In this document: positions 8,201 to 15,174 of the stretch, piece by piece
How the letters are laid out: each line of letters begins with the position of its first letter
Numbering within the stretch: the first letter of the stretch is position 1
Assembly: GCA_035688305.1 (NCBI GenBank)
Contig: DASSNC010000107.1
Location: forward strand, 1 to 22,760
Source: 66-474 sp035688305
Lineage (GTDB): Bacteria; Pseudomonadota; Gammaproteobacteria; Xanthomonadales; Rhodanobacteraceae
Length of the DNA stretch: 22,760 nucleotides
Direction of reading: 5' to 3'
The notes under the pieces: generated by a model
Database searches by the model: none
What the model was told of the DNA's origin: nothing
What the model saw: only the letters and a program-made list of their open reading frames with translations
Program-made: the position numbers and the translations under genes

Positions 8201-8232
8201 GTGGTGCAATCAACGCCACACGCGATTCGCGC

Positions 8233-9261
8233 ATGTCTCCACGGTTTCGCCTCCTGCTGCCGGCCCTCGTGCTCACATGCCTGCCGGCCTGGGCCAACGT
8301 AGCCGCTACGCCAGCGAGCGGTGCAAGCGTCGTCGATGCGGCCACCGCGCAAATCCGCCTGGTGCAGGAAGTGGCCGCGGCCACCGGCAAGAATCCAGCC
8401 GACTTGAACGCGCTGCTGGACACCGCCGTGGTCCAGCAAAGTATCCTCGACGCCATCAGCCGGCCGGCCGAAAGCAAGCCGTGGAGAGCCTACCGGCCAA
8501 TCTTCCTGACGCCGGAGCGGATCGACGCCGGCATCGCGTTCTATCGCCAGCACCGCGCGTCGCTGGACCAGATCGGCAAGCAGTACGGCGTGCCACCGCA
8601 GTTCATTGTCGCCATCATCGGCGTCGAGACCAACTACGGTGCGCATACCGGCAATTACCGCGTGCTCGACGCGCTGGTGACGCTGGCTTTCCACTACCCG
8701 CCGCGCGCAGCGTTTTTTTTCGATCAGTTGAAGACCCTGCTGGAGCTGCCCGCGGACAAGCTGCCCGGCCCGATCGCGGACATCCGTGGCTCCTACGCCG
8801 GTGCAGAAGGCCTCGGCCAATTCATGCCGACCAGCATCCGTGACTTCGCGGTGGACGAGGACGGCGACGGCCACATCAACCTGATGGCCTCGTTGCCGGA
8901 CGCCTTTGCCAGCATCGCCAACTATTTCCGCGCGCATGGTTGGCAGACCGGACAACCCGTCGCGATCCAGGCCGACCCGAGCAGCCACGCCGCCGCCGCG
9001 CCGGCGTATGCGAAGACCGCGCCGCAAACCCCGCTCGAGCAGTTCACCGCACTGGGCTACGCGCCAACCGCGCCAGTCGACCCGTCACTGCCCGCCGAAC
9101 TGCTGACACTGGACGGCGCCAACGGCCCCGAGTACTGGCTGACGTTCCAGAATTTCTACGTGATCACCCGCTACAACCGCAGCCCGTTGTATGCGATGGC
9201 GGTCACGCAGTTGGCGGATGCGATCGCGCGTGGCGCCGCGCAGGCGCCCGCAACGCAATGA
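8233..9261 (+). CDS. mltB: Lytic murein transglycosylase B (MltB/SltB family)
   Basis: The 342-aa product starts MSPRFRLLLPALVLTCLPAW; this ATG gives a clean signal peptide with a likely cut after AWA. The conserved Thr before the Cys does not make a good lipobox, so the enzyme is probably soluble in the periplasm, unlike E. coli MltB. The catalytic Glu132 lies in GVETNYG. Other family motifs are YAGAEGLGQFMPTSIRDFAV, DGDGHINL, SIANYFRAHGW and YVITRYNRSPLYAMAV. The reaction cleaves the MurNAc-GlcNAc bond of peptidoglycan to give a 1,6-anhydro end. Its stop overlaps the rlpA start as ATGA. Eight consecutive T's (8713-8720) encode Phe-Phe-Phe. The T6SS operon lies divergently upstream. Confidence 0.94.
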   Translation: MSPRFRLLLPALVLTCLPAWANVAATPASGASVVDAATAQIRLVQEVAAATGKNPADLNALLDTAVVQQSILDAISRPAESKPWRAYRPIFLTPERIDAGIAFYRQHRASLDQIGKQYGVPPQFIVAIIGVETNYGAHTGNYRVLDALVTLAFHYPPRAAFFFDQLKTLLELPADKLPGPIADIRGSYAGAEGLGQFMPTSIRDFAVDEDGDGHINLMASLPDAFASIANYFRAHGWQTGQPVAIQADPSSHAAAAPAYAKTAPQTPLEQFTALGYAPTAPVDPSLPAELLTLDGANGPEYWLTFQNFYVITRYNRSPLYAMAVTQLADAIARGAAQAPATQ

Positions 9262-10151
9262 CGCCCAGCTTGCGCAACTTGCTGCCGCTCGTGCTGCTGG
9301 CGCTGGCGGCGTGCTCGTCCAACCCTTCGCGTCCTGAGACAAAGGGTGCCGGCACGGCTGCTGCGCCGGGGGTGCGCGACAACACCCGGTTGTCGCAATC
9401 CGAGCGATACCTCCAACGCAACGATTCAACCCCCGACATCTCCGGCGTGGATTTCGCCAAGCTTCCCGAACCGGTGCCGGCCGCCGAAGCGAAAGCGCGC
9501 TACGGCAACAAGTCGCCGTACAAGGTCAATGGGAACAGCTACCGCGTGCTGGCCAGCGCCGCCGGCTACGACGAGCGCGGCATCGCCTCGTACTACGGAA
9601 CCAAATTCAACGGCTACAAGACCTCGGATCTTGAAACCTACGACATGTACAAGTTCAGCGCCGCCAGCAAGGTGCTGCCGCTGCCGAGCTTCGCGCGGGT
9701 CACCAATCTCGAGAACGGCAAGAGCGTGATCGTGCGGGTCAACGATCGCGGTCCGTTCGTGCCCAACCGCATCATCGACCTGTCGTTGGCGGCCGCGGTG
9801 CGCATCGGCATCTGGCCCAAGGGCACCGGTCTCGTGCGAGTGCAAGGCATCGATCCCGCGCACCCGGATGCGGAACCCACAGCCGTGGCCGCTGTCCCAG
9901 TGCCGGCGGGGCAACCACCGCAGCTGTACCTGCAGGTTGGGGCATTCGCCGATACCGGCAACGCAGCAAGGCTCGCGGCGCGCCTGCAAGCCTTGCACGT
10001 CGGGCCCGTGCGGGTGGTCGCATTCACCGCTGCCGGACGCACGCTGCAGCGGGTGCAGATCGGACCGTTGCCGGACGTGGACAGCGTCGATCGCACCACC
10101 GCGCGGCTGGATGCACTCGGGTTGCCTCACGCTTCCGTTGCCGTACAGTAA
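9258..10151 (+). CDS. rlpA: Septal-ring lipoprotein RlpA (DPBB + SPOR domains)
   Basis: The 297-aa product begins MTPSLRNLLPLVLLALAAC; LALAAC is a lipobox with Cys19 as the lipid site. A double-psi beta-barrel covers about residues 112-200 (GIASYYGTKFNGYKT, LPLPSFARVTNLENGKSVIV, RVNDRGPFVPNRIIDLS). A SPOR domain (about 219-297, LYLQVGAFADTGNAARLAAR) should bind denuded glycan at the septum. Family members with activity are lytic transglycosylases acting on glycan without stem peptides. Glu126 and Asp129 match the catalytic pair of P. aeruginosa RlpA (E120, D123), but the equivalent of His131 is Ser137 (SAAS rather than TAAH). The enzyme may be weakened or non-catalytic. Its ATG overlaps the mltB stop, so the two are coupled. 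Confidence 0.95.
   Translation: MTPSLRNLLPLVLLALAACSSNPSRPETKGAGTAAAPGVRDNTRLSQSERYLQRNDSTPDISGVDFAKLPEPVPAAEAKARYGNKSPYKVNGNSYRVLASAAGYDERGIASYYGTKFNGYKTSDLETYDMYKFSAASKVLPLPSFARVTNLENGKSVIVRVNDRGPFVPNRIIDLSLAAAVRIGIWPKGTGLVRVQGIDPAHPDAEPTAVAAVPVPAGQPPQLYLQVGAFADTGNAARLAARLQALHVGPVRVVAFTAAGRTLQRVQIGPLPDVDSVDRTTARLDALGLPHASVAVQ
10122..10149 (+). promoter_or_regulatory. Candidate promoter for dacC inside the rlpA 3-prime end
   Basis: TTGCCT (10122-10127) and TACAGT (10144-10149) are 16 bp apart, each 4 of 6 to consensus. Start would be near 10156, leaving about 67 nt of leader before dacC. This would let dacC-ybeD-lipB be made separately from mltB-rlpA. Confidence 0.3.
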
Positions 10152-10222
10152 GACGCTTGTTGAATACGCTGGCGCGGCGTCAGCCGCGTCCTTGCACCCA
10201 CGCCGAACCAAACGAGACGCAG

Positions 10223-11515
10223 ATGACCAAGTTTTCCCGATTCATGTTGATGACCTCGCTGGCCGCCTTCGCCGGCGCGTTGTTCGCGCAAGCCGTGCCG
10301 CCCAAGCCCTCGACACCGCCCAAACCGGTGCCCACCATTCCGCAACTGCCGACCCCGCCGGCGCCGCAACCCAACGCCGCGGCATGGGTGTTGATGGATT
10401 ACGCCAACGGCCAGATCCTTGCGTCGCATGACATGGACGCGCGCCGCGCGCCGGCCTCGTTGACCAAGATCATGACCGAGTACGTGGTGAACTCGGAGCT
10501 GGCGGCAGGCAAGATCCACCTGGACGACAAGGTCCACATTTCCGAACACGCATGGCGCGCCGGCGGCGCCGGCACCGACGGCTCGACCAGTTTCCTGAAA
10601 CTGAATTCGGACGTGCCGCTGAAGGACCTGCTGTACGGCATGATCATCCAGTCCGGCAACGATGCCGCGATTGCGCTGGCCGAGCACGTGGCCGGCTCCG
10701 AGCAGGCGTTCGCCGGCATGATGAACGCGTACGCACAGAAGCTCGGCATGACCGGCACGCATTTCGTCAACGCCTCGGGCTATCCCGCGACCGACCACTA
10801 CAGCACCGCGCACGACATCGCGATCCTCTCGCGTGCGCTGATCAGGAATTTCCCCGAGCAATACAAGATCTCGGCGATCAAGTCGTTCAAGTGGAACGGC
10901 ATCGAGCAACACAACCGCAACACGCTGTTGTGGACCGATCCCAGCGTGGATGGCATCAAGACCGGCTCGACCAGTGAAGCCGGGTATTGCCTTGCGGCCT
11001 CGGCGATGCGCAACGGCATGCGCCTGATCGCAGTGGTCATGGGCGGCCCGGACATGAATGCGGCCACCTCGGGCGACGAGGCGCTGCTCAACTGGGGCTT
11101 CAATTTCTATCGCACCGACACGCCGTACCACGCCGGCCAGGTACTGGCGACGCCGGAACTGTGGAAGGGCGAAGCCGACACGGTGCAACTGGGCATCGCC
11201 AACGACGCCAGCGTGACCTTGCCACGTGGGCAGTACGACAAATTGCACGCCACCTTGGACATGCCGTCGCTGTTGGTCGCACCGTACAAGCAAGGCCAAC
11301 AGGTCGGAACCCTGAACATCACGCTCGATGGCAAGCCGTTGTTGAGCGAGCCGCTGGTGGTGATGAAGGCTGCGCCGGAGGGCGGATTCTTCACCCGTCT
11401 GTGGGATACCATCCTGCTGTGGTTCCACCATGACAAGGGCAACACCACCACGCCGGCACCCGGCGTGTCGGTGGGCTCGGCCACGCCGGTGTCGGCGCCG
11501 GCCACATCCGGCTAG
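10223..11515 (+). CDS. dacC: D-alanyl-D-alanine carboxypeptidase (PBP5/6-like, peptidase S11)
   Basis: The 430-aa product has a signal peptide (MTKFSRFMLMTSLAAFAGAL, cut near FAQA), then a Pro-rich linker (PPKPSTPPKPVPTIPQLPTP). The penicillin-binding motifs are complete: Ser79-Leu-Thr-Lys82, Ser144-Gly-Asn and Lys246-Thr-Gly. The beta-rich PBP5 C-terminal domain follows, then an amphipathic helix (FFTRLWDTILLWFHH) that should anchor the enzyme to the outer face of the inner membrane. It removes the terminal D-Ala of peptidoglycan pentapeptides. A Gly/Thr/Pro/Ala-rich tail of about 27 residues follows the anchor helix, where E. coli PBP5 ends at the helix. It stands 71 bp after rlpA and 8 bp before ybeD. 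The exact symbol (dacA or dacC) cannot be settled. Confidence 0.95.
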   Translation: MTKFSRFMLMTSLAAFAGALFAQAVPPKPSTPPKPVPTIPQLPTPPAPQPNAAAWVLMDYANGQILASHDMDARRAPASLTKIMTEYVVNSELAAGKIHLDDKVHISEHAWRAGGAGTDGSTSFLKLNSDVPLKDLLYGMIIQSGNDAAIALAEHVAGSEQAFAGMMNAYAQKLGMTGTHFVNASGYPATDHYSTAHDIAILSRALIRNFPEQYKISAIKSFKWNGIEQHNRNTLLWTDPSVDGIKTGSTSEAGYCLAASAMRNGMRLIAVVMGGPDMNAATSGDEALLNWGFNFYRTDTPYHAGQVLATPELWKGEADTVQLGIANDASVTLPRGQYDKLHATLDMPSLLVAPYKQGQQVGTLNITLDGKPLLSEPLVVMKAAPEGGFFTRLWDTILLWFHHDKGNTTTPAPGVSVGSATPVSAPATSG

Positions 11516-11523
11516 GAGACCGC

Positions 11524-11811
11524 ATGCGCGAACTTGACGACATCCAGAAGCAGGAAGGCCAGGGCTTCCAGTTTCCCGGCAGTTTCGAAATCACCGCCAT
11601 GGGCAAGGCCGGCGCCAACCTGCGCGAACGCGTGCAGGAAATCCTGCAGGGCCTCGGCTTGACGGTGCTCGACGCCAGCGTGCGCGAGCGGCCGTCGAGT
11701 CAGGGCAATTACGTGTCGGTGAGCGTGGTGTTCAACTGCCCCAGCCGCGAGAAATACGACGCCGCGCATGCGGCACTGCGCGCGCATCCGGATATCCGGT
11801 ACACGTTGTGA
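11524..11811 (+). CDS. ybeD: YbeD/DUF493 family protein
   Basis: This is a small 95-aa protein, MRELDDIQKQEGQGFQFPGS, with the DUF493 pattern: FQFPGSFEITAMGKAG, then LRERVQEILQGLGL and a closing strand region VSVSVVFNCPSREKYDAAH. The fold is ACT/ferredoxin-like, hinting at small-molecule or regulatory binding, but its function is unproven. It lies between dacC and lipB as in E. coli and many gammaproteobacteria. GGAG lies 6 nt before the ATG, immediately after the dacC stop. Family length is about 87-95 aa. Confidence 0.93.
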   Translation: MRELDDIQKQEGQGFQFPGSFEITAMGKAGANLRERVQEILQGLGLTVLDASVRERPSSQGNYVSVSVVFNCPSREKYDAAHAALRAHPDIRYTL

Positions 11812-11819
11812 TTGAAGCC

Positions 11820-11844
11820 GGGGTTTGGGGGCGGGAAGCGGGGG
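11820..11844 (+). other. G-quadruplex motif in the ybeD-lipB spacer
   Basis: Four G-tracts (GGGG 11820-11823, GGGGG 11827-11831, GGG 11833-11835, GGGGG 11840-11844) are separated by TTT, C and AAGC. This fits the canonical G3+N1-7 pattern on the strand that is copied into the ybeD-lipB mRNA, 8 nt after the ybeD stop. Folding and effect are inferred. Confidence 0.55.
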
Positions 11845-11926
11845 CGCACTCGTGGATTCGTCCGCAAGATTGAAACGTCGGCCGCTGCCGCCGTTGCATG
11901 AAGTCATTCAGCACTCAGTCTCAAGC

Positions 11927-12649
11927 ATGATGTCCGCAGACACGACACTCGACGCACCCCGCCTGCACGTGAACACCCGGTCCCCGGTCCCCGGTCCCCG
12001 GTCCCTGCTGGTGCGCCACCTCGGCCGCCAGCCGTACGAACCGGTCTGGCACGCGATGCAGGCGTTCACCGACGCGCGCGGCCCGGACACGCGCGACGAA
12101 CTGTGGCTGGTGGAACACGATCCCGTCTTCACGCTCGGCCAGGCCGGCAAGCCGGAACACGTACTGGCAGCGGGTGGCATTCCGGTGGTCCACGTCGATC
12201 GCGGTGGCCAGGTCACCTACCACGGCCCCGGGCAGATCGTCGCCTATCCGTTGCTGGACCTGCGCCGCCTGAAAATCGGCGTGCGCGAGCTGGTGACCCG
12301 GATCGAGCAGGCCATCATCGATACCCTGGCCGAATGGAACATCGTGGCCGTGCGTCACCCCGGCGCGCCGGGGGTCTACGTGGCCGATGCCAAGATCGCG
12401 GCGCTGGGTTTGCGGGTTCGCCACGGCTGCACCTTCCACGGCCTCGCCTTCAATGTCGCGATGGACCTGGAACCGTTCCACCGCATCAATCCCTGCGGTT
12501 ATGCCGGCCTTCAGGTAGTGCAAATGCTAGACTTGGGTGGCCCGTCGCGGCTGGCCGACGTCGAGGATGTGCTGGTTGCAGAGCTTGGTCGACAATTCGG
12601 ATTGCTACCGCAGGACGCGGACCCCGCCCTGTCCCACGCCCCAGCATGA
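11927..12649 (+). CDS. lipB: Octanoyl-[ACP]:protein N-octanoyltransferase LipB
   Basis: LipB moves octanoyl from acyl carrier protein to the lipoyl domains of 2-oxoacid dehydrogenases and GcvH in the cytoplasm. From the first ATG it is 240 aa. Family similarity begins at LLVRHLGRQPYEPVWHAMQA. Motifs include WLVEHDPVFTLGQAGKPEH, the signature RGGQVTYHGPGQIVAYPLLD, DAKIAALGLRVRHGCTFHGL and INPCGYAG. The catalytic Lys156 and Cys190 are 34 residues apart, as in E. coli (K135, C169). The start is uncertain: the first 28 residues have no family match and include a 4x7-bp tandem repeat. GTG at 12011 would give 212 aa, almost the E. coli length, but lacks a clear ribosome site. The terminator at 12742 follows, and lipA does not. 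Confidence 0.93.
   Translation: MMSADTTLDAPRLHVNTRSPVPGPRSLLVRHLGRQPYEPVWHAMQAFTDARGPDTRDELWLVEHDPVFTLGQAGKPEHVLAAGGIPVVHVDRGGQVTYHGPGQIVAYPLLDLRRLKIGVRELVTRIEQAIIDTLAEWNIVAVRHPGAPGVYVADAKIAALGLRVRHGCTFHGLAFNVAMDLEPFHRINPCGYAGLQVVQMLDLGGPSRLADVEDVLVAELGRQFGLLPQDADPALSHAPA
11976..12005 (+). repeat. Heptad tandem repeat CCCGGTC x4 at the lipB start
   Basis: Four perfect 7-bp units (11976-12003) plus CC. If lipB starts at 11927 they encode a Ser/Pro/Val/Gly/Arg stretch directly before the conserved domain. Each unit gained or lost would shift the frame. The minus strand carries five G-tracts of 3-4 with ACC loops, a second G-quadruplex motif. Short heptad repeats between genes are, as I recall, common in this bacterial order, so this may be an intergenic element that intrudes on the annotated start. 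Confidence 0.85.
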
Positions 12650-12741
12650 CTTGCGGCTGTATCCCAGGCTCCTGATTTCCGATACCGTAGTGTCGGGTCG
12701 CGCCCGGTCCCGCAGCAATCGCCCGAATCACGCCCCTCTCC

Positions 12742-12768
12742 GCGTCAGCGAACGGCTGGCGCCTTTTT
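12742..12768 (+). terminator. Intrinsic terminator after lipB
   Basis: Arms 12742-12749 (GCGTCAGC) and 12755-12762 (GCTGGCGC) pair over 8 bp with one G-U pair. The loop is 5 nt, and C plus five T's follow (12763-12768). It is 93 nt after the lipB stop and 61 nt before the prc ATG. It should end the mltB/dacC-lipB transcript, or act as an attenuator if prc is transcribed from further upstream. Confidence 0.65.
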
Positions 12769-12780
12769 GCATTTACACCC

Positions 12781-12813
12781 GCGCTTCGGCGCACACGGCC
12801 GGGCTCCCCCGGC
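12781..12813 (+). promoter_or_regulatory. Two leader hairpins before prc
   Basis: GCGC-TTCG-GCGC (12781-12792) is a C(UUCG)G tetraloop hairpin. GCCGGG (12798-12803) and CCCGGC (12808-12813) form a second stem with a 4-nt loop. They end 5 nt before the prc ribosome site GAGGAA (12819-12824), so they could affect translation start. No clear promoter was seen between the terminator and prc. Confidence 0.4.
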
Positions 12814-12829
12814 TCGTCGAGGAATATCC

Positions 12830-15124
12830 ATGTTGCAGCGTGTCTTCGTTGTCCTGATCGCCCTCGTCGTCTCACTCGGCGCGCGTGCCGCGGCGACAGC
12901 ACCCGCCGCCACGCCCGCATGCCCGGCGTCGGCGTCCAGCGTACTGGCGCAGCCGATCGCCAAATACAAGGTCACCCCGGCGCCGGTATTGAAACCCACC
13001 GCGTCCCAAAAACAGGCGGCGATCCTCGCGGCGCGCCTGCTGACGCGTTTCCAGTACGAGGCCCTGCCGCTCGACGACGCGATGTCGGCGAAGATCTTCG
13101 ACGCCTACTTCAAGGCGCTGGACGGCAGCAAGTTGTTCTTCACGCAACAGGACATCGACAAGTTCGCGCCCGACCGCACCAAGCTCGACGATGCCATCTG
13201 GAATGGCGACATGTCGATTCCGTTCGCCATCTTCAACCTGTACGAACAGCGCGCCGGCGAGCGTACCGCGTACGCGTTGAAGCTGCTGAAGCAGGACTTC
13301 AAGCTCGACGGTGATGGTACCTACCAGTTCGACCGCGACAAGGCCACCTGGGCCGCCAACACGGACGCGGTCGACGCACTGTGGAAGGCGCGCGTCGAAA
13401 ACGACTGGATCCGCCTGAAGCTTGCCGGCAAGGGCGACGCGGAAATCCGCAAGACGCTCTCGCGCCGCTACGAGAATTACCTCGACCGCGTGCACCAGCT
13501 CGACAGCGAGGACGTGTTCCAGACGTTCATGAATTCCTATGCGATGGCGATCGACCCGCACACGAACTACTTCGGGCCGCGCGCCAGCCAGAACTTCGAC
13601 ATCACCATGAAACTGTCGCTGGAAGGCATCGGCGCAGTGCTGCAGGAACACGATGAATACACCGTGATCCGCGAGGTGGTGCCGGGCGGCCCGGCTGCGA
13701 AATCCGGCAAGCTCGAGGTCGGCGACAAGATCGTCGGCGTCGGCCAGGGCGAATGCGGCGCGCTCGAAGACGTGATCGGCTGGCGCATCGACGACGTGGT
13801 CGCCAAGATCCGCGGCCACAAGGGCACCGTGGTGCGGCTGGAAATCCTGCCCGCCGAGGGTGGTCCGGACGCGAAGCCGGTGCTGGTCACGCTGGTGCGC
13901 AAGAAGGTGACGATCGCCGACTCGGTCGCGAAGAAAAAGGTCATCGACGTCAAGGAAGGTGGCCGCACCCTCAAGGTCGGCATCATCGACCTGCCCAGCT
14001 TCTACGAAGACTTCGACGCTGCCAGCCACGGTGAACCCGACTACCGGAGCGCCTCGCGTGACGTCGCGAAATTGCTGAAGCAATTGAAATCGGAGCATGT
14101 CAGCGCGGTGATCGTCGACCTGCGCGACAACGGTGGCGGCTCGCTCTCGGAAGCCGTGAACCTGTCCGGCCTGTTCATCGGCAAGGGCCCGGTGGTGCAG
14201 GTGCGCGACAGCCGCGGCCGCGTCGAGGAACAGGACTCGGACGAAACGATGTTGTGGTCGGGTCCAATGGCGGTGCTGGTCAACCGTGGCTCGGCTTCGG
14301 CCAGCGAGATCTTCACGGCCGCAATCCAGGACTACGGCCGCGGCTTGATCATCGGCGAGCAAACCTTCGGCAAGGGTACGGTGCAGAATCTCACCAGCCT
14401 CGACAAGCTGGCGATGAACCCGAAGCCCACCCTCGGTGAGTTGAAGATGACCATTGCCGAATTCTTCCGCGTCAACGGCGATTCGACCCAGCTGCATGGC
14501 GTCACGCCCGACATCCTGTTCCCGCACTCGATCGGCTACAAGGACTACGGCGAATCAAGCTACCCGAACGCACTGCAGTGGACCCACATCCCTGCGGCCG
14601 ACTACACACCAGTCGCCAGCCAGAAGCCGCTGGTCGCCCCGTTGACGGCCGAACACGACACGCGCGCCACCACGGATCCGGCGTGGAAATTGTTGCTGGA
14701 CGAACTCACCGCCGCACGCACCTTGCACGACCAGAAGAGCGTGTCGCTCAACTATGCGACCCGCGAGGCCGAGCGCAAGAAGCAGGACGCGCAGGACGCT
14801 GCATTCAAGGCCCGCCGCGAAGCGCTGGGCGATGTGTCGGCCATCGCGTTGGAGCCTGATGACGGCCTCACTCCCGGCGAGCGCAACGTGAAGGCTTCGG
14901 TGGCACGCGAGAAGGCTGCCAAGCAGGCCAAGGACATCGAGCTGGAAGAAGCCGCGCACATCATGGCCGATGAAGTCACACTGCTGAGCAAGGACACCAA
15001 GCTCGCCAACGTGGTGTTGCCCGAGCAGGCCCGCAGCAATCAAGTCGCCATGGCGGCACCGTCCGTGCCGCCGGTGCCCGCGGCGAGCGCCGCGCCGGCC
15101 AGCGCCAGCAGTTCGTCAAATTGA
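12830..15124 (+). CDS. prc: Periplasmic tail-specific protease Prc/Tsp (peptidase S41)
   Basis: The 764-aa product starts MLQRVFVVLIALVVSLGARA, a signal peptide. An N-terminal Prc-type helical domain (LTRFQYEALPLDDAMSAKIF, LFFTQQDIDKF) comes first. A PDZ domain follows from about residue 250 (YFGPRASQNFDITMKLSLEG, VVPGGPAAKSGKLEVGDKIV), then the S41 protease core. The dyad is Ser490 (NRGSASASEIF) and Lys515 (TFGKGTVQ), 25 residues apart as in E. coli S452/K477. The C-terminal domain is rich in charged helices and ends in a Pro/Ala/Ser-rich tail. Prc degrades or trims periplasmic proteins with nonpolar C-termini; in E. coli it processes PBP3 and, with NlpI, controls the MepS endopeptidase. GAGGAA precedes the ATG. 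It follows lipB but is separated by a terminator, and converges with natB. Confidence 0.96.
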   Translation: MLQRVFVVLIALVVSLGARAAATAPAATPACPASASSVLAQPIAKYKVTPAPVLKPTASQKQAAILAARLLTRFQYEALPLDDAMSAKIFDAYFKALDGSKLFFTQQDIDKFAPDRTKLDDAIWNGDMSIPFAIFNLYEQRAGERTAYALKLLKQDFKLDGDGTYQFDRDKATWAANTDAVDALWKARVENDWIRLKLAGKGDAEIRKTLSRRYENYLDRVHQLDSEDVFQTFMNSYAMAIDPHTNYFGPRASQNFDITMKLSLEGIGAVLQEHDEYTVIREVVPGGPAAKSGKLEVGDKIVGVGQGECGALEDVIGWRIDDVVAKIRGHKGTVVRLEILPAEGGPDAKPVLVTLVRKKVTIADSVAKKKVIDVKEGGRTLKVGIIDLPSFYEDFDAASHGEPDYRSASRDVAKLLKQLKSEHVSAVIVDLRDNGGGSLSEAVNLSGLFIGKGPVVQVRDSRGRVEEQDSDETMLWSGPMAVLVNRGSASASEIFTAAIQDYGRGLIIGEQTFGKGTVQNLTSLDKLAMNPKPTLGELKMTIAEFFRVNGDSTQLHGVTPDILFPHSIGYKDYGESSYPNALQWTHIPAADYTPVASQKPLVAPLTAEHDTRATTDPAWKLLLDELTAARTLHDQKSVSLNYATREAERKKQDAQDAAFKARREALGDVSAIALEPDDGLTPGERNVKASVAREKAAKQAKDIELEEAAHIMADEVTLLSKDTKLANVVLPEQARSNQVAMAAPSVPPVPAASAAPASASSSSN

Positions 15125-15132
15125 CGCCAACC

Positions 15133-15156
15133 ACCCTCCCCGAATGCGGGGAGGGT
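15133..15156. terminator. Hairpin between convergent prc and natB
   Basis: Arms 15133-15142 (ACCCTCCCCG) and 15147-15156 (CGGGGAGGGT) make a perfect 10-bp stem with loop AATG. No T-run follows on either strand, so it could be a bidirectional pause or end-protecting structure. It resembles one hairpin of the REP-like elements at 21792-21938 in its CCCTC...GAGGG arms. Confidence 0.5.
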
Positions 15157-15174
15157 GAGTCGCGGCACGCTCGA

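Larger units (their letters stand above)
7720..8232. other. 513-bp divergent intergenic region between tssB and mltB
   Basis: No convincing gene is seen here. The open frames that cross it are extensions of tssB and mltB frames without recognisable protein sequence. It must hold the T6SS operon promoter (minus) and the mltB promoter (plus). Candidates are listed separately: a TTGACT/CAGAGT pair and a sigma-54-like element on the minus strand, and an extended -10 on the plus strand. I saw no long repeat or strong hairpin. Confidence 0.7.

Noticed and set aside
8233..8300. MltB as a lipoprotein
   Set aside because: The only Cys in the signal region is preceded by Thr (LVLTC), not a good lipobox, while a signal peptidase I site AWA is present.
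11976..12005. CRISPR-like array
   Set aside because: The units are 7 bp with no spacers; this is a simple tandem repeat.
12525..12533. TGCTAGACT, an extended -10 inside lipB, as a prc promoter
   Set aside because: It is upstream of the terminator at 12742 and has no spaced -35. It may be chance; noted only because TGnTAnnnT is also seen before mltB.
12872..14527. Long minus-strand open frame antisense to prc
   Set aside because: Shadow of the high-GC third codon position in prc; no family-like sequence and no good ribosome site.
15133..15156. Classic intrinsic terminator between prc and natB
   Set aside because: The stem is perfect but no T-run follows on either strand, so I list it only as a hairpin with a possible end function.
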